From Flavobacterium limi (GTDB lineage Bacteria > Bacteroidota > Bacteroidia > Flavobacteriales > Flavobacteriaceae): a DNA stretch of 64,000 nucleotides. Below are positions 1 to 8,703 of the stretch, one piece after another. The stretch's first letter is position 1; each line of letters begins with the position of its first letter. The stretch is from NCBI RefSeq assembly GCF_010645075.1, contig NZ_JAADZV010000003.1:62001-126000 (forward strand). The letters run 5' to 3'. A program made the position numbers and the translations under genes. The notes under the pieces are model-generated. The model did no database searches. It was given only the letters and a program-made list of their open reading frames with translations, and was not told where the DNA came from.

Positions 1-590
1 TAGTTGGAATTTTCTCAGGTCAAAAACCAACAAGCGGTTACGGTATAAAAATTACCTCGATAGTAGAAAACAACTGTCAGATTTTTGTTAACTTTTACGA
101 ATATGGTCCACAAACCGGAGAAACACCTACCACGGGTACAACTTTTCCTGCCGATTATGTTTTAATTCCTAAAACGACAAAACCTATCTATTTTAACAAA
201 ACTACAGAAAACAAAGACAATATTGTAATTGGAACTTTTGGTGCCGTTAATGACTTTTTCCAGTTAAACGATTACAATATTCTTAAATTCTTAAACGTTA
301 CGACCGGAAATTATGAATTTGGTCAGTATAAAAATACTGCTACAATAAAAAGGGGTGAATACACGTTGTTCCTGAAAAATGTCCCAACTGAAATCATAAA
401 CTTAAAAGGCCAAACCAAAACCTACGGATCTCCGGACCCGGCGAATCAGGGCGGTGTTTATTTTGAATTACGCCAAGGTGCCAGTACAACAAAAATCTAT
501 ATCGACAATACTGATACAGCTGATCAAAGTACAGAAGTGAAAGCTTTCAAGAAGGCAATTAAAGACAAAATTGTACTCCTAAAAATTTAA
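1..590 (+). CDS. PrcB-like C-terminal domain protein (5' end outside window)
   Basis: The reading frame is open from base 3 to the TAA at 588-590, about 195 codons, so the start lies upstream of the window. The first visible residues, GIFSGQKPTSGYGIKI, resemble the PrcB C-terminal domain, a small beta-rich domain found in a treponemal protease complex and in many exported bacterial proteins. The next section (VNFYEYGPQTGETP, then FPADYVLIPK) fits the same fold. The last 75 residues are Lys-rich and not recognised. A small exported protein follows after 7 bases. The family call rests on the Gly-rich motif and is moderate; the function is unknown. Confidence 0.6.
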   Translation, partial: VGIFSGQKPTSGYGIKITSIVENNCQIFVNFYEYGPQTGETPTTGTTFPADYVLIPKTTKPIYFNKTTENKDNIVIGTFGAVNDFFQLNDYNILKFLNVTTGNYEFGQYKNTATIKRGEYTLFLKNVPTEIINLKGQTKTYGSPDPANQGGVYFELRQGASTTKIYIDNTDTADQSTEVKAFKKAIKDKIVLLKI

Positions 591-597
591 ACCAATC

Positions 598-996
598 ATG
601 ACAAAAAAACTATTTCTTTTTATTCTATTTAGCATTTTCACAACAGCCTATCCATTAAAAGTTAACACAGCCAAAACCAGTCAGATAATTGATACCTGGA
701 TCTGGCAAAAAACGATAGGGGGAGAAAACAATCCTTACATTGCTACTCCAAAAACAATAGGATTCAATAAAAAAATAGTTTTTACCCGCGAAGGAAAAAT
801 CATTACCTACAAAGATGATGTCGAAATTCGCAACAGCACATATGAAATCAAAAAAGGAATCAGTGTTCTGGATCAGTCAGAGAAAGACCTGATTTCTTTT
901 GAAGGCAAAACATATATTATAGAAATACTTGATAATCAAAACTTAACAATCATAAGTAATGACTCTGAAGGTACACGTACTATCTACAAAAAATAG
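598..996 (+). CDS. Small exported protein, possibly lipocalin-like
   Basis: This 132-residue protein starts with a signal peptide (Lys-Lys, then LFLFILFSIFTTAYP) and has no lipobox Cys, so it is predicted to be periplasmic or secreted. The mature part has alternating strands and motifs such as DTWIWQKTIGGE and GTRTIYKK, which recall small lipocalin-like proteins of Bacteroidota. The ATG lies 7 bases after the PrcB-like gene, so the two are probably cotranscribed. I do not recognise a specific family and assign no function. Confidence 0.6.
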   Translation: MTKKLFLFILFSIFTTAYPLKVNTAKTSQIIDTWIWQKTIGGENNPYIATPKTIGFNKKIVFTREGKIITYKDDVEIRNSTYEIKKGISVLDQSEKDLISFEGKTYIIEILDNQNLTIISNDSEGTRTIYKK

Positions 997-1046
997 GTTA
1001 AAAGTATAAAAAAAGTTATTTTTACCAAAACTAAACCACCCTATTT

Positions 1047-1598
1047 TTGAAAGACGACTTAGACATATATATTAAACAATGTATACAAAATGACAGAGCA
1101 GGGCAACTGAAAATCTATCAGTTGTTCTCGCCTGTTTTATATGGTATTTGTTTAAAATATATGAAAAATGAAGACGACGCCAAAGATGTTTTTCAGGAAG
1201 CGTTTGTTATTGTTTTTCAAAAAATCCATCAATATAAATTTGAAGGCAGCTTTGAAGGCTGGTTAAAACGTATTTTCATCAATAAATTAATCGAAACTCT
1301 AAATAAGAAAAAAAAAGAAAGTTTCTTTTTGGATGTTTTTGATCCTGATACTGATTTTATAGAAGAAGAGGAACTGGAAATTATTCCGATAGCGCAAGAA
1401 AAACTACTCGAATACATTAGAGAATTACCCGATCAATACCGCATGGTTTTTAATTTGTATGTTTTTGAAAAAATGAAACACAGAGAAATTGCGGAACTGC
1501 TCAAAATTTCAGAAGGAACTTCTAAATCCAATTTAAACAGGGCCAAACGAATTTTACAAAAAAGAATTTTGAGTATTAAAAATTTTAAGACAGCATGA
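1047..1598 (+). CDS. ECF-type RNA polymerase sigma factor
   Basis: This 183-residue sigma-70 family protein contains region 2 (about residues 8-80, with DDAKDVFQEAFVIVFQKI and WLKRIFINKLIE) and region 4 (about 125-178, with ELPDQYRMVFNLYVFEKM and HREIAELLKISEGT). It directs RNA polymerase to a specific promoter set. The only usable start is TTG at 1047: an in-frame stop lies at 1032-1034 and the next ATG is inside region 2. A TATTTTTG string at 1042-1049 overlaps this start and looks like a -7 element, but using it as the promoter would leave no start codon. Its stop overlaps the ATG of the next gene (ATGA), so the two are translationally coupled. Confidence 0.9.
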   Translation: MKDDLDIYIKQCIQNDRAGQLKIYQLFSPVLYGICLKYMKNEDDAKDVFQEAFVIVFQKIHQYKFEGSFEGWLKRIFINKLIETLNKKKKESFFLDVFDPDTDFIEEEELEIIPIAQEKLLEYIRELPDQYRMVFNLYVFEKMKHREIAELLKISEGTSKSNLNRAKRILQKRILSIKNFKTA

Positions 1599-3520
1599 AA
1601 AAGCAAAAAATAGAAGATATTTTTTCATCAATTGAAAACTTTTCGAGTGTTCCACCACCCGAATTATGGAGTAAAATTGAAGAAGAACTTGATAAACCTA
1701 AAAAGAAAAAGAGAGTTATTCTTTGGTGGTCAGCTGCTGCATGTCTGTTATTAGGATTATTACTTCCTGCTGTTTTACATTTTAATTCTAATTCAGGAGT
1801 TGAAACTATAAATAATGGATCGATAGAAAAAAGTATTGTTATTGACGAAAACAAAAATGACGTTAATAACAACAAAACAATATCTGTAGAAAAAAATAAT
1901 ATCAAAAAAGAATCAAGTATTGTAGAGAATTCACCTATAGAAAACACAGTAACTGAATCAAACAACCCTCAAAATAAAAACACATATAGAACAACAACTA
2001 CTCATAACCATTCTAATAATAAAATTAATTCAGGCAACTCCAAACATAATTCAAGCACCGGAACAGAAAGCTCTAATCAGGCTGTAGCTGAAAGAACATA
2101 CACTGCAGGGAGTCAAAATTCATTTAATTCTTTTTCAAACAATCAAACCCATGATGAAAAAAGAAATAATGAGAAGGTTTTGGCTGAAAAAACATTGACT
2201 GCAGAGAAAAAAAATTCGTCTAATTCTTTTTCAGATACTAATCAAACAACTACTGAAAAAAGAAATGGAAACCAGGTTCTGGCTGAAAAGACATTGACAG
2301 CAGGAAAACAAAATTCGTTTAATTCTTTTTCAGATACTAATCAAATAACTACTGAAAAAAGAAATGAAAACCAGGTTCTGGCTGAAAAGACATTGACAGC
2401 AGGAAAACAAAATTCGTTTAATTCTTTTTCAGATACTAATCAAATAACTACTGAAAAAAGAAATGAAAACCAGGTTCTGGCTGAAAAGATATTTACTGCA
2501 GGAAAACAAAACTCGTTTAATTCTTTTTCAGATAAGCAAATACCAAATTCTGTTTTTGAGGACAAATTAAATTCAAAAAACAATGCTCCTGTTGCTTTAA
2601 ATTCTCCAAATGTAATTCCGAATAACAAACAGAGCATGCAAAAACAAGTCTCTGATAAATCAATACTTCCTGAAAATATTCAAAAAAATAATTCAATAAC
2701 GTCTAATTCATTGAGCATACAAGATTCTCTTCAATTAGCAGAATTGCAAAACCTGGAAAAAGGCATTGTCGAAGTTAAAACTGAAAAAGACAAAGAAATT
2801 AAATCAAATCCCAATTCTGAGAAATGGTCTTTGGAAGTTTTTGCAGGAATAGCAAATTCTGAAAACTACAATAACCAAAAAACATTGGGTAATGTTAATG
2901 AATCAAAACAAACAAATTCATATGGAGTAAAGACTAATTATAAACTCAATAAGAGATGGGCTGTAAGTTCTGGTTTAAAAATTAACGAATTAGGACAAAG
3001 TATTGCTAATGTTTCGTATTATAGCAGTAATAATACTTCTTCAGCACCTGTAATGAATGATTATTTTAGCCCAAATACCTTCGTTATTGAATCAATGCCA
3101 AAAATAACAAACAACCCGAACTATGTTTTTGTTTCGAGAAATACAAGTAATGTCTTAAAAAGTGAAACTCTTGAAAAAGGGAATATTGACCAGAGTTTAA
3201 AATACATTGAAATGCCTCTTGAGGTTTCTTACGCCCTTTTCAATAAAAACAAAACCAGTATTAGTTTGAACACAGGGGGTTTTGTAGGGAAATTAATTTC
3301 TAACAATGTGACTTTAAACGGAAATTCAATTGGGGACAATTTAAATGCCAGTGACTTTGTATATGGCTCTTTACTAAGCAGCACCTTCCAATATCGTTTA
3401 TACAAAAAAACATATGTTTTTGTAGAACCGGGCATGAACTATTATATCAATCCGTTGAACAATCAAACTTTTAACCAGTTTCAGTGGGCTTTCAATTTTG
3501 GACTAAATGTTTCATTCTAA
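1595..3520 (+). CDS. Predicted trans-envelope protein: inner-membrane anchor, repeat linker, outer-membrane barrel
   Basis: This is a 641-residue protein coupled to the upstream sigma factor. Residues 1-40 are a charged cytoplasmic tail with a short helix (PPPELWSKIEEELDKP), as in transmembrane anti-sigma factors. Residues 41-63 form one hydrophobic segment (LLLGLLLPAVLHF) after a Lys/Arg stop. Residues 64-405 are an Asn/Ser/Thr/Lys-rich, probably disordered linker containing about five copies of a 31-33 residue repeat. Residues 408-641 look like a small PorT-type beta barrel, with alternating strands ending in FQWAFNFGLNVSF. The layout suggests one chain linking the inner membrane to the outer membrane, perhaps controlling the sigma factor according to outer-membrane state. 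The topology is inferred, and no classical anti-sigma domain is certain. Confidence 0.7.
   Translation: MKKQKIEDIFSSIENFSSVPPPELWSKIEEELDKPKKKKRVILWWSAAACLLLGLLLPAVLHFNSNSGVETINNGSIEKSIVIDENKNDVNNNKTISVEKNNIKKESSIVENSPIENTVTESNNPQNKNTYRTTTTHNHSNNKINSGNSKHNSSTGTESSNQAVAERTYTAGSQNSFNSFSNNQTHDEKRNNEKVLAEKTLTAEKKNSSNSFSDTNQTTTEKRNGNQVLAEKTLTAGKQNSFNSFSDTNQITTEKRNENQVLAEKTLTAGKQNSFNSFSDTNQITTEKRNENQVLAEKIFTAGKQNSFNSFSDKQIPNSVFEDKLNSKNNAPVALNSPNVIPNNKQSMQKQVSDKSILPENIQKNNSITSNSLSIQDSLQLAELQNLEKGIVEVKTEKDKEIKSNPNSEKWSLEVFAGIANSENYNNQKTLGNVNESKQTNSYGVKTNYKLNKRWAVSSGLKINELGQSIANVSYYSSNNTSSAPVMNDYFSPNTFVIESMPKITNNPNYVFVSRNTSNVLKSETLEKGNIDQSLKYIEMPLEVSYALFNKNKTSISLNTGGFVGKLISNNVTLNGNSIGDNLNASDFVYGSLLSSTFQYRLYKKTYVFVEPGMNYYINPLNNQTFNQFQWAFNFGLNVSF
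2084..2539 (+). repeat. In-frame tandem repeat, 99-base unit, about five copies
   Basis: Units start at 2084 (93 bases), 2177, 2276, 2375 and 2474 (partial). The units at 2276-2374 and 2375-2473 are identical over all 99 bases; the others diverge. The encoded unit begins VLAEKTLTAGKQNSFNSFSD and continues through a Thr/Gln stretch to EKRNENQ. Because 99 is a multiple of three, copy changes alter linker length without breaking the frame. Confidence 0.95.
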
Positions 3521-3533
3521 CGGTGATTAAATA

Positions 3534-4067
3534 ATGACAACTCAGGACAATTGGATTACTCCAGAAACTTTTCCTCATGATTTAATTTTAGCCAGGAAAT
3601 TGGTTTATGACTCCTGTAATTTAGATTGTACAATGCCTCATCCGGAAACTGAAAGTACTGAATATAGTGCTTATCGTTTTAATATTAATAAAAATAGGAT
3701 CTGTTACAGAGAAGCAAAAATTACCCCAACCAAAACGGGGCAATTCGTCACTTTATGGAAACGCAATTTATCCGGAACAATAGAACCTTTTGATTTTTCA
3801 GATCAAATAGATTTTGTTATCATTAGTGTTCGAAAAGAAAATAATTTTGGTCAATTTATCTTTCCAAAAGCTGTTTTGTTAAAAAATGGTGTTTTTTCTA
3901 CCTCAACTAAAGAAGGCAAAAGAGCTACGAGGGTCTATCCCCCATGGGATATTACTACCAGTAAACAAGCCCAAAAAACGCAGCAATGGCAACTGGAGTA
4001 TTTTTTAGAAGTCTCAGAAAATGATTTTAGTGTTTCAAGAGTAAAAAAAATATTTGGAATAGAATAG
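3534..4067 (+). CDS. MepB-like protein
   Basis: This 177-residue cytoplasmic protein resembles the MepB family, named from the Staphylococcus mepRAB locus, whose biochemical role is unknown. The conserved core is visible: AKITPTKTGQFVTLWKR, then FDFVIISV-type residues, GQFIFPKAVLLKNG, GKRATRVYPPWD and the C-terminal KTQQWQLEYFLE. The length is typical. It starts 13 bases after the barrel protein and probably shares its transcript. No MepA efflux pump or MepR regulator is nearby, so the family name should not be read as drug resistance. Confidence 0.8.
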   Translation: MTTQDNWITPETFPHDLILARKLVYDSCNLDCTMPHPETESTEYSAYRFNINKNRICYREAKITPTKTGQFVTLWKRNLSGTIEPFDFSDQIDFVIISVRKENNFGQFIFPKAVLLKNGVFSTSTKEGKRATRVYPPWDITTSKQAQKTQQWQLEYFLEVSENDFSVSRVKKIFGIE

Positions 4068-4070
4068 AAA

Positions 4071-4104
4071 AAAACAGGCAGTCTAAATTGAACTGCCTGT
4101 TTTT
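4071..4104. terminator. Bidirectional terminator between convergent genes
   Basis: A perfect stem (AAAACAGGCAGT and its complement, with a loop near 4083-4091) is flanked by A-run and T-run, between the mepB stop and the stop of the convergent nuclease gene. Confidence 0.85.
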
Positions 4105-4121
4105 TCCTATTTCACTTTGAT

Positions 4122-7100
4122 TTATTTTTTTATAAGCTTTCCTTTATAGATAACTTTATTATTTTCTGTCAAAGTATAAATATAGATTCCCGAATTCAAA
4201 TAACTCACTGGAATTTCTGTCGTACTTATTTCCCCACCCAATTTTACATCAATAGAATTTCCAGTCAAACGGCCATTGATGTCATAAAATCTTAATTTCA
4301 GGTTTTTATCTGAATTGCTTTTTACCAAAACATTTACCACATCTGTTACAGGATTAGGAAATAGTTTGGCTGCGAATTTTTTATTTTCAAAATCAATTGT
4401 CCCAAGATTATCTTCTTTCAGTTCAAAACGAGCAATTACTGGCCCATGGTCTGAAGTGGTATTTGTATAATTTGAAATATCATTTCTGGGATCGTAAACT
4501 GCAATTGAATTTTGTATATATTCATCTGTTAACTCATTCGAAATAATAATATGATCCAGAAATCCTCCGGAACTTAAAAAACTGTAAGCCCCTGCCTGGC
4601 TAATACCAAGGGTAAGCGCATTATATCTATTTGTATCTGTAACAAAAGCTTCATAAGAAGAAGGATTTGGCGTAATAACCGATGCTTTTACATCATCATT
4701 AAAATCGCCTAAAATCATAAAATTTGCATTTGGATAATGTACGTCCAAACTATCTTTTAAGAATTGTGCATCGTATTTACGCATATTGTATCTTGATATG
4801 TCTGTTCCGCTGTTTGCACGGGCATGAAGATCAATAAGGTTAATTTCTTTTTTCACTCCGCCAATATTAGTTTCTATTTGTACCAGATAAGGCAAACGCC
4901 CGGAAGAGAAAAAGCTGTCGTCATTTCCGCCTGGATAACCAGGCAGAGTTGCTGTATTAGCACGTACCTGATCATACAAATCCTTAAACATGACACGGGT
5001 CTTTTTAACGGTTGTGGTTTGAGTATTGTACAATACAACCAATTTTTGAGGAGGAAAATTTGGATCAGGTGCATTAAATGAATATGACCATGAAGTTGAA
5101 ATCGTTTTGTCAAACGTTTTACCGTTGATATTTATTTTCTGGATCAATGCATCAATTGACGGATCATCAGATACTTCCTGAACAACATAGACGTCTGCGT
5201 TCAGTTTGTTCATCACCCTCGCAACATTATCAATTTGAAGAGCATCATCAGTTGGACCAAATTCAACTCCGTCTGTTCCTTTTACATCAGTACCAAAAAA
5301 CTCTAAATTATAAGTTACAACATCAAAAGTATCTGCTTTTAAAATTGAAGAACCGGTAAATGAACCAATCGGCTTATTTAGCGAAGTACCGGTAACTGTT
5401 AAAACACCTGAAATAGTTAATTCTTTTACCGAAGGAGCAAATTGCACATAAACCGTTTTATTGTTTGCAGCATCAGTAGCATCAACAACAATGCTTGACT
5501 GAAATGAAATATTATCTAACGACAATTTGTAATCTGCAGATGCTGTAAGAGTAATATCTCCATAACCTTCTGCTTTAAAAATAAAAGACTGGCTGGCAGA
5601 TACTGCATTAACGCTTACATCCCCAAAATCTAAAACAGGATTTGCATCGACATAACCTGCCTCGTCAGTAATTGCAATATCATCAATTGACCATTCTGCA
5701 GCATTGTTAGTACCTCCGGCTGTAGTTTCATAGACCCAGGCTACATAAGTATTATTCGTTTTAAATCCGCTTAAATCTATATATTGTGATGCTGAGTAAG
5801 TTCCGGTTACCGTTGGAAATTTACCGTTTAATGCTACCCAGGTTGCTGTTTCCGGATTGCTTTTACCATCATAATCTGTCGAAACCATTAATTTTAACTC
5901 AGAACCTGCATAAAATTTACGGGAATAAAAAGACAGTAATATAAATTGGCTAAAATTATCCAAACGTAATCTTGGGGAAATCAACCAGTCTTTGCTGGCT
6001 CCGGCATCAGAATATCCGTTCATGAGTACAGCTCCGGTTCCTGAGTTTACATTTCTTACAGTTGTTGTATGTGTCCATGTATTTAAGCTGCCCGCTGTAT
6101 TATGTTTTGTCCATCCACTGTTAGTTAAAACATTTGCATCGTTAAAGCCCTGAACATAAGGATTGATTCCAATACCTGATAAAGAGATGTTTTTTACCGC
6201 TGCGCCTGCTGATTCATGTGCTATCGATCCTGAAAAAGCAGATACAGAAGTTGGTCTAAACCTTACATAAACCGTCTGTGCTGCATTTGAAGCAAAATCA
6301 GAAGCAGCATATATTACAGAAGAACTAAATGTGTTATTATCTTTAGAAACAGTAAAATTAGCTGATGCAGTAACAGTTACATCTGCTGTAAGATTTGACC
6401 CCTGAATTTGGTAACTTAAACTTTCAGAGCTATAACTGGCTTCGGAAAAACCTAAATCAAGAGAAGAAACTGAAGTTGACAAAGATGGAGTAGCTACACT
6501 TGAAGTTGTAACATCTACTTTATTTACAACGGACTGAATATTTCCATAAAGGTCTTCCGAAACTGAAAAAACAGCGTAAGCTGTATTCAAATTTAATCCT
6601 ATAAAACTTTTGATATATTCCTGAGAAACATCAGTAATGTCTAAATAGCCTGATTGTAAAGCTGCAGTCCCGGATGCATCCTGACCCGCTTTTACCTGAG
6701 TCACCGACGGACTTGTACTACCTCCCGGCAGCATCACATAATACGTTTTACCAATTTCATTTATTTTGTTGGCAAAGTCAAAACTTTCAGATAAGACATT
6801 GACTGCTTTTGGATAGCCTGCCTCACTAATTGGGGCATAAACGTCGCTTCTTAGATCAACATTATCAATTGCAAAAGATGGTCGGGACCCGCCGCCGGAT
6901 ACTTGTCTTGAAATCCATCTTATTTGCACAACAGGCTGATTGTTACATTCTGTGGGTAAAGTGACTTTTATGGTTTGCTCATTTTGTGGCGTAGTAACTC
7001 CTGAACCCGTTTGTGTAGCTGTATTATTTCTATAGACAGTCCCTAATAATGATGTAAAAGACGCTGTAGTACCTACTCTGTATTGCAGAACCATTTCATT

Positions 7101-7535
7101 AATACGGGTATTACTTCCTCCGTCATAAGGATTACGAATTGTCATAGCATCATACTGCACCATTATGGCAGACTGTCCTGTTGCATTAAAAGCAAAACCA
7201 ATTGTTAAATCTGAAGAACTATTATTCAGAAAACCAATTTTGCCATTATAGTTATGAATGTTTCCACTGCTTGTACCTGCTGAACTACTGCCTATTAATG
7301 GCTTGTCTGCAACTAATGTTCCATTTGTATTAAAAGCAGATCCCGGCGCAGACGCTGCTGTCCATCCCTGAAATCCAAATGGATAATCTGTAGAATTCGC
7401 TGCTAAACCAGTAAAATATTCTGTGTAAGGCAATGATCCTACAGGTACTGGCATCGTCTGAGCGACAAGGCTGCCTGAAAACCAAAACAAATATGAAAGA
7501 GCCATTAAATGCCTGAAGAAGTAAATGTTTTTCAT
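4122..7535 (-). CDS. Secreted endonuclease/exonuclease/phosphatase-family protein with T9SS sorting domain
   Basis: This 1137-residue protein has a signal peptide (residues 1-26, ending SGSLVAQ). Two beta-sandwich segments of choice-of-anchor type follow, at about 35-230 and 460-625 (the latter with WLISPRLRLDNFSQ). Immunoglobulin-like DUF repeats with YVRFRP and YVQFAP strands come next. Residues about 735-1035 form an EEP nuclease/phosphatase domain with VVTYNLEFFG, YVVQEVSDD, IDLHARAN, MILGDFNDD and TSDHGPVIARF, which carry the usual catalytic Asn, Glu, Asp and His positions. The C-terminus (FAAKLFPNPVTDVVNV through GKLIKK) is a type A T9SS domain, so the protein should be exported to the surface or medium. 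Likely substrate is nucleic acid or a phosphodiester, but this is not proven. Confidence 0.88.
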   Translation of the reverse strand: MKNIYFFRHLMALSYLFWFSGSLVAQTMPVPVGSLPYTEYFTGLAANSTDYPFGFQGWTAASAPGSAFNTNGTLVADKPLIGSSSAGTSSGNIHNYNGKIGFLNNSSSDLTIGFAFNATGQSAIMVQYDAMTIRNPYDGGSNTRINEMVLQYRVGTTASFTSLLGTVYRNNTATQTGSGVTTPQNEQTIKVTLPTECNNQPVVQIRWISRQVSGGGSRPSFAIDNVDLRSDVYAPISEAGYPKAVNVLSESFDFANKINEIGKTYYVMLPGGSTSPSVTQVKAGQDASGTAALQSGYLDITDVSQEYIKSFIGLNLNTAYAVFSVSEDLYGNIQSVVNKVDVTTSSVATPSLSTSVSSLDLGFSEASYSSESLSYQIQGSNLTADVTVTASANFTVSKDNNTFSSSVIYAASDFASNAAQTVYVRFRPTSVSAFSGSIAHESAGAAVKNISLSGIGINPYVQGFNDANVLTNSGWTKHNTAGSLNTWTHTTTVRNVNSGTGAVLMNGYSDAGASKDWLISPRLRLDNFSQFILLSFYSRKFYAGSELKLMVSTDYDGKSNPETATWVALNGKFPTVTGTYSASQYIDLSGFKTNNTYVAWVYETTAGGTNNAAEWSIDDIAITDEAGYVDANPVLDFGDVSVNAVSASQSFIFKAEGYGDITLTASADYKLSLDNISFQSSIVVDATDAANNKTVYVQFAPSVKELTISGVLTVTGTSLNKPIGSFTGSSILKADTFDVVTYNLEFFGTDVKGTDGVEFGPTDDALQIDNVARVMNKLNADVYVVQEVSDDPSIDALIQKININGKTFDKTISTSWSYSFNAPDPNFPPQKLVVLYNTQTTTVKKTRVMFKDLYDQVRANTATLPGYPGGNDDSFFSSGRLPYLVQIETNIGGVKKEINLIDLHARANSGTDISRYNMRKYDAQFLKDSLDVHYPNANFMILGDFNDDVKASVITPNPSSYEAFVTDTNRYNALTLGISQAGAYSFLSSGGFLDHIIISNELTDEYIQNSIAVYDPRNDISNYTNTTSDHGPVIARFELKEDNLGTIDFENKKFAAKLFPNPVTDVVNVLVKSNSDKNLKLRFYDINGRLTGNSIDVKLGGEISTTEIPVSYLNSGIYIYTLTENNKVIYKGKLIKK

Positions 7536-7756
7536 AATTTTTAAAATTAAGTTTAAGATTACAAATTTATGTATCTTAAAGTTAAGACATTATTATAAAA
7601 CTATAAACATTACACTCCTTTTTTATAAACATTCAACAAAAAATGGTGTTTCAAAATGAAATATGATAAAACATTATTAACAAAACCAGCTTTAAGCTTT
7701 CAAATTAACATTTTCAGAACCCCTACTTTTAACAAAAAAAAAATCATTCATGACAC

Positions 7757-7787
7757 ATAAAAAAAGCTGTCTGCAGAACAGACAGCT
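7757..7787 (-). terminator. Terminator of the SDR gene
   Basis: A 9-bp perfect stem (AGCTGTCTG at 7765-7773, complement at 7779-7787) with a 5-base loop is followed on the minus strand by a run of T. It lies 25 bases past the SDR stop. Confidence 0.85.
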
Positions 7788-7811
7788 ATGAAACTGTTTT
7801 TTTAAAAAAAC

Positions 7812-8564
7812 TTAAATCGCTGTGTAACCGCCATCAGCAATTATATAGCTTCCTGTTGTGAAAGAAGATTTCTCAGAACTTAAAAATAATACCAATTCTG
7901 CAATCTCCTCAGCACTTCCCAAACGATTCATAGGTGCTTTTGCTGCTACAGCATTCATGGCATCTTTATTTAAGTTGTCTTTTAATAATGCTGTTTCAAT
8001 ATAACCGGGCCCTACAGCGTTGCATCGAATATTTTTCTGTGCATATTCTGCGGCAATATTTTTCGTCAATCCAACAACGCCATGTTTAGAAGCGGTATAT
8101 GCCGGACTTAAAGGTGCTGCCACCTGTCCGTGAATTGATGCAATATTCACGATATTCCCTCCACCGTTTTTTTCCATCTGTTCCAATTGATAACGACAGG
8201 CATAAAAAACACCGTTTAAATTTAGTGCAATCACTTTATCCCATGCATCTGGTGCATATTCTCCAGTTGGTTTTGCAGGACCGCCCATTCCGGCATTATT
8301 ACAGGCTACATCAAGCCTTCCATACTTGGATACTGTTACTTCAACCATATGTTTATTATCCATTGCGCTTGATGAATCTCCTTTTACAAAAAAGGCTTCT
8401 CCACCATTTTGCTTTATAACATTTACAGTTTCTTCGCCATGTTCGACATTAATATCCGAAACTACAACTTTTGCTCCTTCACGGGCATAAGCTTCTGCAA
8501 CTGCACGCCCAATTCCTGACCCCCCGCCCGATACATAAGCTACTTTATTTTCTAAAAGTGCCAT
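7812..8564 (-). CDS. Short-chain dehydrogenase/reductase (SDR)
   Basis: This 250-residue classical SDR has the Rossmann motif GGGSGIG at residues 13-19, NNAG at 89-92, and the catalytic Ser143, Tyr156 and Lys160 (YTASK). Asp37 (VVVSDIN) after the second strand favours NAD over NADP. The C-terminus, ADGGYTAI, is typical of glucose 1-dehydrogenase/3-oxoacyl reductase-like members. The substrate cannot be told from sequence. It stands alone, with its own terminator and an upstream gap of 139 bases. Confidence 0.9.
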   Translation of the reverse strand: MALLENKVAYVSGGGSGIGRAVAEAYAREGAKVVVSDINVEHGEETVNVIKQNGGEAFFVKGDSSSAMDNKHMVEVTVSKYGRLDVACNNAGMGGPAKPTGEYAPDAWDKVIALNLNGVFYACRYQLEQMEKNGGGNIVNIASIHGQVAAPLSPAYTASKHGVVGLTKNIAAEYAQKNIRCNAVGPGYIETALLKDNLNKDAMNAVAAKAPMNRLGSAEEIAELVLFLSSEKSSFTTGSYIIADGGYTAI

Positions 8565-8703
8565 ATTTTTAATTTTAAAATTTGTAGATACAATTTACGA
8601 AGATGTACTTTGCTGACCTTATCCAAAACAGACTTTACAATAAGATTATGATTTTCTCACAATCAAATGTTATTTAGGAATAAAGAACAATAAAATGAGT
8701 TTA

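Noticed and set aside
1585..1965. 126-codon minus-strand frame over the start of the trans-envelope protein gene
   Set aside because: It lies wholly inside two coupled genes, is Ser/Phe/Leu-rich, and reflects the A-rich coding strand.
3534..4067. MepB as evidence of a multidrug efflux locus
   Set aside because: Neither MepA nor MepR type genes are adjacent, and the role of MepB itself is unknown.
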